DNA of 64,000 nt from Naumovozyma dairenensis CBS 421 (Eukaryota; Ascomycota; Saccharomycetes; Saccharomycetales; Saccharomycetaceae): contig NC_016485.2 of NCBI RefSeq assembly GCF_000227115.2, positions 310,001 through 374,000 on the forward strand, in the 5' to 3' direction. Below the pieces are notes generated by a model, which saw nothing but the letters and a program-made list of their open reading frames with translations, was not told the DNA's origin and did not search any database. Below are positions 1-10,504 of the stretch, piece by piece. A program made the translations under genes and the position numbers. The first letter of the stretch is position 1. Each line of letters opens with the position of its first letter.

Positions 1-24
1 AGATTATTATGTGTGCAAATTCAA

Positions 25-657
25 TTATTTTTCAAACATCCACCTTTTCGTATCTTTATACGATTCATGGGACTTTTTATATATTTTCTTCTCAAATTCA
101 TCTAATGTCAATAAAAAAGTGCTGTTCGAGACTCTAACCATCGAAGAATTACCACCATGACTACTATGTCCAGTTTTCTTCCCACTACCTATATCTGTGG
201 AAGAATGAAACAAATCAACAGGCACACTACCTGCATATTTATTTATAATTTGTGACCTTTCCAATAATAAATTATGCACCACTTCAGCCAATTGTTTATC
301 ATTAAATAATGTGATCCATTTAGTAGCAAGACTATAGAAATATGAGTTTATAGCATGCAAATCCAATGAAGCTGGGTCCGCTTTAATAGCATTGATAACT
401 TTCGGTGAGAACATGTCCGGAGTCAACAATTCTACAAAGGGTAGAGGTTCTTCATCTTCCATAGTATCTGGATTAGCATCACCTCCAACAATTGCAAGAA
501 TTCTTGCTAACCAGATGGGTAAATCTAATTTGGCATTTTTGCTTATTGGTTTACCTGGATTATTTTCCAAATAACCTAGACCTGGTATATCATGTTGAAA
601 TTTGCACGGTATTTCTACAGAGTCTGCCAGTATATCATCAATATCATAGTATCCCAT
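25..657 (-). CDS. PSF3: GINS complex subunit Psf3
   Basis: Psf3 is one of four subunits of the GINS complex, which joins Cdc45 and Mcm2-7 to form the replicative helicase in the nucleus. The 210-residue product opens with MGYYDIDD and continues through CKFQ.DIPGLGYLENNPG and LP.WLARILAI, which I recognise as the Psf3 N-terminus; S. cerevisiae Psf3 is about 194 residues. A Ser/Gly-rich insert (about residues 155-175) probably accounts for the extra length. It is divergent from PEX11, as YOL146W and YOL147C are in S. cerevisiae. The methionine at 657 matches the conserved start. Confidence 0.96.
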   Translation of the reverse strand: MGYYDIDDILADSVEIPCKFQHDIPGLGYLENNPGKPISKNAKLDLPIWLARILAIVGGDANPDTMEDEEPLPFVELLTPDMFSPKVINAIKADPASLDLHAINSYFYSLATKWITLFNDKQLAEVVHNLLLERSQIINKYAGSVPVDLFHSSTDIGSGKKTGHSSHGGNSSMVRVSNSTFLLTLDEFEKKIYKKSHESYKDTKRWMFEK

Positions 658-933
658 TATTTTTTTTGTTAGGCCAATTCACTTATTTTATTCTCTCTTA
701 TAGCAGGTTTCCCACCGTTTGTAGATGTATTATTAATAAAATATCAACATTTTTATATAATTGAAAAGTACACTATTGGAGTACGATGAGCCGCGAAGGA
801 AAAACAAACAAACCATAGTTTTTAAAGGATTTCCTTAAATACTCGTTCCAACTGAACGTTGAAGGAACCTTCTTTGTCATGATTAATGATAATTGATTAC
901 CAGAAAATCGATACCATAACAATAAGACGAAAG

Positions 934-1662
934 ATGGTATTGGATACTTTAGTTTATCATCCAACGATTACACGATTAATCAAATTTTTTGATACTAGTT
1001 CCGGTAGAGAGAAGATATTACGTTTATTACAATATCTTTGTCGGTTTTTAGCATTACAAGATGATAACTTAGCTACTTCACCGAAGAAGAGATTAGAATT
1101 ACAATTTTTATTAATTAGGAAAGTTCTAAGATTTTTAAAACCTTTGAATTTCATAAGAGCAGCATCGAAGGCGTATGATAATAAATTAACTAGTGATTCA
1201 TTAGTTCGTTATTGTAAGATTTGGAAAAATGTTGCGTTTGCCCTATATCTTGCCTTAGATCAAATAAATTTGCTTCATATGTTGAATCTTATTCCATTAA
1301 CGAGGTTTGTGACCCAAACCATACCACATTGGACAAATTTAGCTTGGTTATTATCGCTTTTCATTGGTATTGTTTTGGATACTAGGAAGGTTCAAATTGC
1401 TCAAACATGCATCTATCATGTGAAACATAGAAGCGAAAAGGATAAACAAAATGAATTGGATGGTGATGAAGACAAGAAAGTTCTTGCGAGCGCAAGGAGA
1501 GAACGCTCGATGGCTACTAGAAAATTGTTATGGGACATTCTTGATTCATTGATTGTTTTAAAAAATTTGTCCTATATAAAGACGAATGATGGATATATTA
1601 GTTTGGCAGGTATAACTACTTCTTTGATGGGGTTGCAAGACTTATGGAATGGTACCATTTAG
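934..1662 (+). CDS. PEX11: Peroxisomal membrane elongation/fission protein Pex11
   Basis: Pex11 remodels the peroxisomal membrane during proliferation. The product from 934 is 242 residues (S. cerevisiae 236). It begins MVLDTLVYHP, followed by a GREK(I/V)LRLLQYL.RFLA block typical of Pex11 and a C-terminal GLQDLWN segment. An in-frame ATG at 886 would add 16 residues (MIIDYQKI...) with no family counterpart, so I use 934. It shares a divergent promoter of about 276 bp with PSF3. I saw no convincing oleate-response element (CGG...CCG) there. Confidence 0.95.
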   Translation: MVLDTLVYHPTITRLIKFFDTSSGREKILRLLQYLCRFLALQDDNLATSPKKRLELQFLLIRKVLRFLKPLNFIRAASKAYDNKLTSDSLVRYCKIWKNVAFALYLALDQINLLHMLNLIPLTRFVTQTIPHWTNLAWLLSLFIGIVLDTRKVQIAQTCIYHVKHRSEKDKQNELDGDEDKKVLASARRERSMATRKLLWDILDSLIVLKNLSYIKTNDGYISLAGITTSLMGLQDLWNGTI

Positions 1663-2004
1663 GTATTTATTAATTAATGAACAGATGAATGAATGAATGA
1701 TTGAATGAATGATTGAATGAATGAATACAGCAAAAAGGTAAAAGAATTTCCCACAATCTATAAAACTATATGAAACTATAGATATACATATAATTTTCTT
1801 TAATATAACAAAACTTTTTTTATGTTACATATTTGTATGTTAATTATTTTATCAAGTATGCTAGATATTATATAATGGTATTATTCAACGGAATGATAAG
1901 ATGCAAATATAATTCAAGTTTAGTTTTTTTCTTGGATGTTTTTGCAAGGAGAGTCTAGTTTTCTTTATGATAACAATGCTTCATGGAATTTCAGTGTGAC
2001 AAGA
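1663..2004. other. Intergenic region with tetranucleotide repeat
   Basis: This is the convergent gap between PEX11 and the Dicer-like gene. It holds an imperfect (GAAT/GATT)n microsatellite at about 1685-1727 and AT-rich 3' flanks. I see no further gene. Confidence 0.6.
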
Positions 2005-2437
2005 TCATGACGATTCTTCTAATAATTCAGCCAATGCCTCCCCTTCTATAGCGTGTTCTGCAGCAATTTGTTGTGAAATTTGTTTGTTGCTACCACGACC
2101 TTCACCAAGGATTATAGCGGTGCCTCTTAGAATACAGAAAGAATAAAAGTCATTCATATCAATTTGTGAAGTCTTATATTCTGGGAATAGATTGACTTTA
2201 CCCAAAATTGCATATAATGATGCTTTGGAAGATTTGTCGCATTCAACTTCAACGTCTGTGTACAGATATTGTCCACTATCGTCTTTAGTAATTTTAGACG
2301 GTATCATTACTGGAACTTTTGACTGTGGTGGTTCAATTTTCAGTTCTGGTTCCTCATCTTCGGACTCGTTATCTGATTCCTCCTCACTTTCAGAGTCAGA
2401 GTCAGATTCAGATTCACTTTCGCTTTCGCTTTCGCTT

Positions 2438-2476
<39 letters not shown>

Positions 2477-4056
2477 GATTCAGATTCAGTTTCAGTTTCA
2501 CTTTCAGTCTCGGTTTCAGTCTCGGTTTCCTCTTCTTCCTCTGATTCACTTTCTACTTGTACCGCTGTTTTATTGCTCTTTGAAGCACTATTCAGTGGTA
2601 TTGATGGAATAGTTGATGCCGTAGCTGGAACTAATTCGGACTTCGTTATCAAATCCGATGCCACTTTGGCAACCATTTCAGAAACTTGACTTTGCATACG
2701 ATTCATAATTTCCTTTAGAAGATCATCTGGATTCAATGAAGTTGGAGCAGAAGGTTCTGTAGAAACTGTTGCCGCGACTGGGTTTGGAGCAGATTTAACG
2801 GCGGCAACAGGTTTCATTTCGGGTTTCTTGGCTGGGGCCGGTGGTTGTACTGTTTGTTTTTCTTCCTTTTTGATTGGTTTGGTAATGATTGGTGACTGTT
2901 TTTCTATATCTCTTGGTTCAATCTTGACTTCTTTCTTTGCTTCTTTGGTTGCTAATGGTTTTGCAATTGGTTTTGTAATTGGTTTTTCAGTTGGATTTTC
3001 AGTTAGTGTTTCATTCTTTCCAATTTCTTGTTTGATTGGTGCTGGTTCTTTGACATTAGTTATTGTTTTTTGTTCATCTTCGTCGATGATAATTGGAGAA
3101 ACAATTGGGTATTTAGAATAATTTTCAATCAATTCAGGTTTAGACAATGCATCTTGAGCAGCTTTTTGTTCAGCTATTTCGATAACATTATCTTCACCTT
3201 TACCTAGAGAGACGTTACCTAATTTAACTTCAATTATGAATGGACTATTTACAGTCAATCTAATGAATCGAAGTTTCAACCCATCTTTATTATCTTTCAT
3301 GAATTCAATCAAAGCCTCTTTTGGAGTCTTTGCGTTTACATCAATCAAATAATTATATTTAATTGAATTTAATTTATCTTTTGTAGAGATAGATAACCAT
3401 TTTAAGATGTCATTAAATTGAGGAATTGATCTATCGAAGATTAAAGCGCCGAAATAAGAGTTTAAATTTTCATTATTATGATTCATAGTGTTGAAGGTGG
3501 TAGATTTAATCCAATCTTGTTTATCGTTTAAGATTTGATCATGTAAATTTTCTAAACCTTTTTTGTTTGCATTTGGGAATTGGTTAAATAATACTATGGA
3601 AATTAGTGCATTCATCCAATTCGCACCTAGATACTCTAAACGATTTCTATCAATGGAAGTGATTCCATTAGAAACGGTTGATGAAGCTAATTTTTGTAAA
3701 TTTGTATCAGTGATGATTGGTTCTTTAATATAATTGTCTAATGGAGATGATTCAGAATCATATTGATAATATTCGAAAATTTTAGAAATATCTAATGATG
3801 CTTGAGCGTTTTTCAAATATGTACCGATGAATGAAGCGGGACTTGATGCAATTAATTTTTCTTGAGCAGTACCATCATTTACCATGTACGTTAATTCTTC
3901 ATTGGTTAAACCTTCTGAATAAATAGTTTTGATAGCAGTTTCTAATTGAGCACATGCATTTTGAACTTTATAGAATCTGTTCAGACTGTCATTAGTGGAT
4001 TCAATTGGGGTAGTATTGCTAGCTAGTTTCGAACTTAAAGATGATTTAGCAGTCAT
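2005..4056 (-). CDS. Dcr1/RNase III-like protein with two dsRBDs and a degenerate active site
   Basis: The 683-residue ORF has the domain order of budding-yeast Dicer (Dcr1): an N-terminal domain, one RNase III domain (about residues 115-225), dsRBD1 (about 243-306, ending LGKGEDNVIEIAEQKAAQDAL), a long linker, and dsRBD2 (about 606-670, with GEGRGSNKQISQQIAAEHAI). Aligned by eye to Rnt1 (signature NERLEFLGDSILN, then YADVFEAYIGGL), this protein reads NRLEYLGANWMN and NNENLNSYFGAL. The first catalytic Glu is kept, but the signature Asp is Ala, the next Asp is Glu, and the last Glu is Asn. The segment between the two motifs is also about 20 residues shorter. The linker (about 500-565) is almost pure Glu/Ser/Thr. 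A full-length ORF argues for a retained non-catalytic dsRNA-binding role. Alternatives are a diverged Rnt1 paralogue or a young pseudogene. S. cerevisiae has no Dicer. Confidence 0.72.
2393..2541. repeat. Hexanucleotide-type repeat encoding an acidic Glu/Ser/Thr tract
   Basis: Tandem TTC/ACTTTC/TCTCAC-type hexamers within the Dicer-like gene encode alternating Glu-Ser and Glu-Thr on the minus strand. The same periodicity keeps other frames open (Ser/Leu-rich and Phe/His-rich), so overlapping plus-strand ORFs here are artefacts of the repeat. Confidence 0.85.
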
Positions 4057-4323
4057 AATCGTTGGTTAGCTTATCATAAATAGGTACTTACTTGTATTTT
4101 CTCTATTGTATTGTAATTTTTTTTTTTCAATTGATGAGGTCTCTCTTCACTGTATATTATTCCATTTTCCTGGTTTCGCCAGTTGAAACTTTCTACTATG
4201 GGAACGTCACAAATTATAGAGAAATACGTACGTACGTAGATACAAAATCGCAAAGACCATGCATGCAAAATAATATAAAATATACATAAGACAATTATAA
4301 AATAGAAGGGGAAAAGGACGAGA

Positions 4324-4977
4324 TTATCTTTTTTGCATTTTGATAATTTCTCTCAATGAGGCAAATGGATTTTGTTGGAAAGTTTGATTAGTCAAAACTT
4401 GAGTAAATCTTTTTGATTCTAATTGAGACAGCGCTTTAGCTCCCTTTTGGTTTCTAATATTAGGTTGATTTTTCTTTATTATAACAGAACCAGGTTCATT
4501 CATATTTGTATAATTTCTCATACTGAGAAGATTTAGTAATTTTGGTTGACAGAGTACGTCATGGCCTCGCCGGTCGTCTCGTTGTCGCTGGTTGTTTCGT
4601 ACATGCTCTTTCAAATCTTGTTCTTGCGCTAATGATGTTAAGAGATCTTCCATTTTTGGTTTCAAATCATCTCTTAGTTTCCTCTTTCTACGCCTTATTG
4701 ATGATTTAGAAATACCATCAAAGTTGCTTTCCTTGCCTGTGGACTTTGATTTCATTTTTGATAGAAATGATAGTTGTTTGTTTAACTGTTTGTCCTTTTT
4801 GGATTCTCTTGCCTGATGTAAGTATGCCTTTGGATCTGGTGGTAATTCAGAGATGGATCCACGTACGTCTTGGTCATTGGATGATATTATTGGTGATGAT
4901 GATGATGATGATGCTGTTGTCAGCAGCAGTTTCTGGGAAGCTTTATTCCTTAGTGTGTTTCTCTTTTTGGCCACCAT
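4324..4977 (-). CDS. SLX9: Ribosome biogenesis factor Slx9
   Basis: Slx9 binds pre-40S particles and is needed for normal 20S pre-rRNA processing and export. The product from 4977 starts MVAKKRNTLR and contains the conserved blocks NFDGISKSSIRRRKRKLRDDLKP, VIIKKNQPNIRNQKGAKAL and a C-terminal FASLREIIKMQK, all seen in yeast Slx9. An upstream in-frame ATG at 5022 would add 15 hydrophobic residues absent from the family, so I start at MVAKK. It is divergent from TOM20, as in the YGR081C-YGR082W pair. Confidence 0.95.
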   Translation of the reverse strand: MVAKKRNTLRNKASQKLLLTTASSSSSSPIISSNDQDVRGSISELPPDPKAYLHQARESKKDKQLNKQLSFLSKMKSKSTGKESNFDGISKSSIRRRKRKLRDDLKPKMEDLLTSLAQEQDLKEHVRNNQRQRDDRRGHDVLCQPKLLNLLSMRNYTNMNEPGSVIIKKNQPNIRNQKGAKALSQLESKRFTQVLTNQTFQQNPFASLREIIKMQKR

Positions 4978-5490
4978 ATTGTGTACGTATGTATATGTAG
5001 TTACTATTATTACAATCAGCAAAGAAAAGGACTTCTATCTATCTATCTATCTATGTAACTCTCTGTCGCAACTGTCTGTCTCTTCAACTACTCATCTCTC
5101 CATATACCATACACTATACACTATACACTATACACCATACACTATACACTGCAAACGGAACTGTGAAAAATCTGAAAAAATCTGTCAGAAATTTTTAGAA
5201 AAAAAAAAAAAATTAGGGCGATGCCCTGTTACCCTGTCGAAACTTAATTAGTAAAACAGACGACAGTTTTGGAAGGAAGGAAGAAGGACTACTAACTACG
5301 ACAGTAACAGTAACAGTAACAGTAACAGCAACTACTTATATGTGGGTATCTGGATAAGGTAGAGTAGCGTAATGCAGTGCAGTGTAGTGTGCCGAAGAAA
5401 GAAATCGAAGAATCATCTTGCCAAACCAGCAGATAGTCACGTTATCTTTTATCGACTTCTCATCCGATTACACATAATATAACAATACAT
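4978..5490. other. SLX9-TOM20 divergent promoter with microsatellites
   Basis: The region carries several short tandem repeats: (TCTA)n near 5034-5054, CTATACA-type repeats near 5103-5150, and (ACAGTA)n near 5301-5330. No gene is seen. Confidence 0.6.
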
Positions 5491-6063
5491 ATGTCTCAAA
5501 CAAGTCCGATCTTACGTGCATTGTCTGCGGTCACCGTTATTGGTGCTTTATCGGCAACAGGTTATATCATATACTTCGACTATCAAAGAAGAAATAATGC
5601 ACAATTTAGAAAGAATTTGAAAACAAATTTAAAGAAACAACAAAAAGAAACTAAATTGAAAGAGGAAAAGGAAGCCAAAGAAAATCTATCCAAAGTTTCT
5701 ACATTTTTAATTGAGGAATTAAAGAAAAATCCAATTGATCCAACTCCTTCCAAGAGAGAGGAAATCTTCACTTCATCCTTAGAGGAAGGTGAACTCTTGG
5801 CAACAAAGGCTAAAAATGAAAATGATCAATTATTAGCTGCTTCCAAATTTTATAGAGCATTATCTGTATATCCAAATCCCTCTGAATTATTGGAAATTTA
5901 TCAAAAGACTTTACCTTCTTCTGTGTATAATTTCGTTGTGTTAATGATTGCCATATTACCTCCTAGTAATGTTTCAAGTTTCTTAAATGGGTTGGGTGAA
6001 AAAATGAATGATTTGAAAAATCAAGCTGAAACTTTAGCTGAAATTAATGATATTGATGGGTGA
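5491..6063 (+). CDS. TOM20: Mitochondrial outer-membrane import receptor Tom20
   Basis: Tom20 is the TOM-complex receptor that recognises presequences in the outer mitochondrial membrane. The 190-residue product has an N-terminal membrane anchor (about residues 8-28, ALSAVTVIGALSATGYIIYF) followed by DYQRRN, a charged linker and a TPR-like receptor domain (AASKFYRALSVYPNP) ending with LMIAILPPSNVSSF. Length and motifs match S. cerevisiae Tom20 (183 residues). The order SLX9-TOM20-GCD2-MRP13 is as in YGR081-084. Confidence 0.96.
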   Translation: MSQTSPILRALSAVTVIGALSATGYIIYFDYQRRNNAQFRKNLKTNLKKQQKETKLKEEKEAKENLSKVSTFLIEELKKNPIDPTPSKREEIFTSSLEEGELLATKAKNENDQLLAASKFYRALSVYPNPSELLEIYQKTLPSSVYNFVVLMIAILPPSNVSSFLNGLGEKMNDLKNQAETLAEINDIDG

Positions 6064-6295
6064 ACGATCTGAGACGAACAAATATTGCATTCATAATTTC
6101 TCTTTTTTTGATATATATATATATCTGTCTGTATCTATCTGTACCTATGTAATTTTATCTTATCTTATCGAAAAACTCCTACATTTTCCATTTCATGTTT
6201 TGTATGTGTAAATCTATTATTATTTTTCGTATTTGTATAACTATTTGCGATTACATCTATTTTATTCAAAATGAGTTTCATGTTTTTATATTTAC

Positions 6296-8341
6296 TTATG
6301 CTGATCCTTTATATTCTCTTAAGATAACAGGAACTGATGATGGTGGTAATGCTCCAAACTCCGTGATGATTTTCTTTATATATTCTGGTGGCGTTAAATC
6401 ATAAAGAATATTCACAATGTTTAATGAAGGTAATTCTTGCCATCCATCTAAGATATTCTTATCAGTAATGTCTGAATCATTTGCTGTAATATTATCAGTT
6501 GATACTCCATTTTTACCAGACTTCCCTTTAGATCCATCCGATTTCCCCTGTTGTTGTTGTTGTTGTTGCTTCTTATGATTAGTAGTATTATCAAGCTCAG
6601 AGTGTTTCTTCATTTCATTACGTTCTTTAATAAATTGCTTCAATAAAATACCCTTATTACCACGTTTCTCTACAGGATTCTCATATCCAATAGTTATTAA
6701 ATCATTCGGATCTGCTAATTCATTAAACGTAACACTATCTAATTGAACTCTTTGAGAAAATTTCAAACTTTCACAACAAACCAAAACAGGAATATTTCTT
6801 CTATTAGCACTCATGGCAATCATAGCTGTACCAGTCCTAGAATATAAAAATCCATTAGATAAAATGGAATGTGCACCTAAAAATACACAATCCACATCCA
6901 TATTGAAAATTGTATTCAAACTAGTAACCAAAGAATACATCACATTAACACCATTTTCTCTTAATTTATCTGCCATTTTCCTACCTTCAAATAACGGTCT
7001 TGAATCCACTACAATAACTTTAATATTCTTCTTTAATTTTAATACATTATGTAAAATCATTTCAGTTAAAACTTTTGATGATCCATATGTAACAATAGTA
7101 GCACCATTCTCAATATGATTAGATGCATTATCAATAATTAATTGATCAGCTAATTCAATCTTCTCCTTTGCAAATTGTGCAATCTTCTCACATAAATCCA
7201 ATTTTGCTTCAGAATCATTCATCCCAGGATCAATCAAAGAAATCTCTTGTTTCAACCATCTGATTGAATTCCCCATGGTAACACTTAACGGTCTTGCCTT
7301 CTTTAAAATATCAATTTGATGAGATAAATAATTAGTCAAATTACGTGACAAAGTAGTTCCCTTCGGTGTTTGATAATCATGAATTACAATTTGGAAAGCT
7401 TCTAACATCGCTATACAACGTGGTATCGATCCAACTATCTTATAATTAGCTAAATGAGAAGTTAATAATTGAATAGCTGGGTGAATGTAATCTTTATTAC
7501 TTAATAATTCCTTTATACTAGATACTAATGATGGATTATTTTCAAAAGTGGATTGGTTTAAGATACTAGTGATACCGGGGACTAACGTTTGTTTATCAGA
7601 TTCTAATGTAATGGTAGCTAATGCCTTCCCTAATTCATTAGCATTGGAAATCGTTGGTGGGATATTTGAACTGGATTGTAAAGCTGTATCCATTTGACTT
7701 ACTGCAGATGCTGTTGCTGCAGCTGAAGTATTAATATTAGTTGAAGATGAGGTATTGTCATTATTGATTATAGTATTCGCTAGTGATGAAGTAGTATACA
7801 CTTGTGAACCTGAAATGGCACTTGCTACCATGGGAACCATTAACCCGGTGGCTGTAATTCTTGAAGCATGAGGAGATGTTAAGGCACTAGAAAGTGCTAA
7901 AATGGTAGCTCTTCTTTCTTCAGTAGTTTCCAAATGACCAAATAATGTACTTTTTAATTTTTGTTGCTGTTGTTTGAAATTTAATTTCCTATTTTTCTTT
8001 TCGAGTTTCTTTTGTTCTTCACGAAGTTGCTTTTCACGTTGTTGTTGTTTTTTCTCCTTTTTCAATTGAGCACTTTGTTGTTGTTGTTCAATGGATATAC
8101 CACTAGCTTGCTTTTGAGCTGCTCTCTTAGCTGCTTTTTCTTTTTCTTCAACTTCTTTTAATTCTTTGTTAGATAACACTTTATCAGTGGGATCCTTGGC
8201 ACCTTCTGATGCTTCTGCTGATGCTGCTGATGCAGGTGTGCTACCGTTTGTACTTGTTGAATTGATAGAAGGTGATACAGGTGATGATGCCCCTTTGGAA
8301 TTAGATGAAAGATTTTCATCTCTAGGTTTAGATTCACTCAT
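6296..8341 (-). CDS. GCD2: Translation initiation factor eIF2B delta subunit
   Basis: Gcd2 is the delta subunit of the eIF2B guanine-nucleotide exchange factor and belongs to the regulatory alpha/beta/delta subcomplex that senses phosphorylated eIF2. The 681-residue product (S. cerevisiae 651) has a low-complexity N-terminal third rich in Ser, Gln and Lys (KKEKKQQQREKQLREEQ), then the IF-2B domain with IVTYGSSKVLTEMIL, VIVVDSRPLFEGRKMAD and NNIPVLVCCESLKFSQRVQ-like segments, and ends with LDGWQELPSLNIVNILYDLTP. A polyGln run (about residue 613) interrupts a loop. Confidence 0.95.
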   Translation of the reverse strand: MSESKPRDENLSSNSKGASSPVSPSINSTSTNGSTPASAASAEASEGAKDPTDKVLSNKELKEVEEKEKAAKRAAQKQASGISIEQQQQSAQLKKEKKQQQREKQLREEQKKLEKKNRKLNFKQQQQKLKSTLFGHLETTEERRATILALSSALTSPHASRITATGLMVPMVASAISGSQVYTTSSLANTIINNDNTSSSTNINTSAAATASAVSQMDTALQSSSNIPPTISNANELGKALATITLESDKQTLVPGITSILNQSTFENNPSLVSSIKELLSNKDYIHPAIQLLTSHLANYKIVGSIPRCIAMLEAFQIVIHDYQTPKGTTLSRNLTNYLSHQIDILKKARPLSVTMGNSIRWLKQEISLIDPGMNDSEAKLDLCEKIAQFAKEKIELADQLIIDNASNHIENGATIVTYGSSKVLTEMILHNVLKLKKNIKVIVVDSRPLFEGRKMADKLRENGVNVMYSLVTSLNTIFNMDVDCVFLGAHSILSNGFLYSRTGTAMIAMSANRRNIPVLVCCESLKFSQRVQLDSVTFNELADPNDLITIGYENPVEKRGNKGILLKQFIKERNEMKKHSELDNTTNHKKQQQQQQQGKSDGSKGKSGKNGVSTDNITANDSDITDKNILDGWQELPSLNIVNILYDLTPPEYIKKIITEFGALPPSSVPVILREYKGSA

Positions 8342-8870
8342 TTTTTATTTCTATTTTCGCAGTCTGGAAAGGGGTAGAGTAATTCCTTGTATTGTCAAAA
8401 ATTATCGAGGATATAATCAAATCGTGTAAGTTTTTAAAATATTGATGAGGCAGGATTCTTCCACTTCCACTTCCACTTCCACTTCATCATCATCTTTTGT
8501 AACATTGTAATTTCTCACTTTGTATAAAATTTTCAAAGACATGCCAAGTTTTTTCAATGATGGATGAGAGAACGCGTCATAATTGGAAAAACCAATCGTG
8601 TCAGAAAAAAAGGCCTGCATTTTGAAAATATATACTATAATATGCCAAGCTTCTGGTTTAACCACCCATTGGTAAATGGGGTTCACTTTCAAAAGTAGAA
8701 ACTCATCAGTTTTCTAATATTGTGGATGGTTGTTGTTGTTTTTTGGTATATATATGCGTTTCAAATAAGTAAGTACAGTATTTTATTACTATTTTGTATT
8801 TACAAGTGCAATACCGTATAAAAAAGAATAGGAAAAATTTTAAGAATGTATCGGAAAAAAGCCGTTAAAT
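8342..8870. other. Intergenic region with CCACTT repeat
   Basis: This segment separates the GCD2 5' end from the MRP13 3' end. It contains about four copies of CCACTT near 8457-8484. A minus-strand ORF of 91 codons over the repeat has no recognisable domain and I do not call it. Confidence 0.5.
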
Positions 8871-9908
8871 TTATGCATTAGAATTATCCACTTTTTCTTC
8901 TCCTGTTTCACCCTCCTGTTGTTCGTTATTACTTTCATCATTATTACGAGTTTCCTTTTCCTCTTCTTTAGGTTCCCATATTTTTCCCATAGATTTTGTA
9001 TATTCGTCATAAATGTCCTTAGTAGTCCCATTTACCTCAGCACTATACGTTTGATATTCTTTTATAAACTTGTTCAGCACCATGTTGTCCTTTTCTACTG
9101 GATTGAAATCTAAAATAGTTCTCGAAAGAACATAATTACGTTCATTATCTTTAACAAATTTCTCCATTGATACTTCAGTAATGGGTTCTTCACTAACCTT
9201 TTCAAGCGATGGTAATTTCAATTTAAACTCTGGTACATTCTTTAAAATATCTTTAGGATTATACCCCATTTGTTTCTCCCATGCATCCATAAGTAATAAA
9301 TGTAATCCAGTTCTTCTTTCAATATGTGCCACTTTCCTCCATGCATTCATCAATTTTTTTCTCAATAATTCCATATCTTCAAACTTCATCAATTGATTCC
9401 TATGTAAATTACACATCATCCACGTATTGAAATACCCTTCAATATCGAAAACAGCAGAATTTTTAGCAGTAATAAATTTAACCCTATTATTATATAACAT
9501 ATTAATCAATTGAGTATACCCGCCAATCTTGAAAAACGAACTATACATCAACTTACTAATCAAAGAACTATCGAGATATTTCCAAAGTAATTTTTTTCTT
9601 GGAGTAACAGAAACCCATTCATGAAACCATTTCAATAAAACGGCTCTATCACCAAATTCCATACAGTCCACATACGATACAAGTACGGATTTACTTAATG
9701 TGGATATGGCAGGTAATGGTTTTAATAGTTCATGGGTCTTAGGATCCTTCATGTCCATTGTTAATAGTTTACTGGCATTTTTGGGACGATAAATTAATGG
9801 TTTAAGCGATTTTTCAGTCTTATGATATCTTAAGAATGAATCAAGTTGGGATCTGTATGTTTCTGCTTGAGTGCTAAGAAATCTTTTGTAAATAGTTGAT
9901 TGTATCAT
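8871..9908 (-). CDS. MRP13: Mitochondrial small-subunit ribosomal protein Mrp13
   Basis: The 345-residue product (S. cerevisiae Mrp13 339) has a basic, Ser/Thr-rich N-terminus (MIQSTIYKRFLSTQ) typical of a mitochondrial presequence and an acidic low-complexity tail. Identification rests on its position after GCD2 (YGR083C then YGR084C), same strand and length; I recognise no enzymatic domain. The proposed role is a yeast-specific component of the mitochondrial ribosomal small subunit. Confidence 0.82.
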   Translation of the reverse strand: MIQSTIYKRFLSTQAETYRSQLDSFLRYHKTEKSLKPLIYRPKNASKLLTMDMKDPKTHELLKPLPAISTLSKSVLVSYVDCMEFGDRAVLLKWFHEWVSVTPRKKLLWKYLDSSLISKLMYSSFFKIGGYTQLINMLYNNRVKFITAKNSAVFDIEGYFNTWMMCNLHRNQLMKFEDMELLRKKLMNAWRKVAHIERRTGLHLLLMDAWEKQMGYNPKDILKNVPEFKLKLPSLEKVSEEPITEVSMEKFVKDNERNYVLSRTILDFNPVEKDNMVLNKFIKEYQTYSAEVNGTTKDIYDEYTKSMGKIWEPKEEEKETRNNDESNNEQQEGETGEEKVDNSNA

Positions 9909-10504
9909 CTTTGGACGGATTTTTGACTGCGATTCTTATTTCTTGATTGTGTGGTTTGGTCGCTTCTACTTTATGAATTCCTGTTCCAATTGATGAAGTT
10001 GTGTGTTTGTCTCTTTCTTTACGTGAAGGTATATGTTATGTATACCTGGAAGGTTTACCGAGCGAGAATCTAGAGGATTTGACGATTTCGACCTTCGCGA
10101 CCCAAAAAACACACTCCTTCAGGTGGGTGTATAATTTACAGTGTAAATTTAATAGCATTTATTTAGTATTTATTATGCGGCTAACAGCAACATAGAAGTA
10201 TTGTTTTACGAATCGAAATTTTAATCAAGAGAGGAATAGTTGTAATGTACGTATATAGATGATTTTTCGTTTTCAACCGTGCATTAAATTCATTAAGATA
10301 AACTGTTGTCATTTCAACGATAAGAGAGAGTTCTTAGCTAACAGTCTCGAATTGGATTCGCTAAACGTTATTGAGATATTAAAGTACAAAGTATCGAATT
10401 GAGTCACCTACTCTAGCGACATGAATTGATAACTTAACTTTGTCAAAAACATACAAATATCCAAAGTCTGTTCCTCTTTCCCTAAGAAAATCCCCTAGAT
10501 TACG

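Noticed and set aside
2192..3121. Overlapping plus-strand ORFs (up to 165 codons) within the Dicer-like gene
   Set aside because: They arise from the periodic Glu/Ser repeat and neighbouring Lys/Pro-rich region read on the other strand; no start context or domain.
4225..4238. TACGTACGTACGTA palindrome, and related GTACGTAC runs near 34482 and 42282
   Set aside because: Short alternating repeats common in these intergenic regions; no consistent position relative to genes.
8609..8616. AGGCCTG resembling the right end of the hAT-type element
   Set aside because: No matching left end or 8-bp duplication nearby; a 7-bp match is expected by chance.
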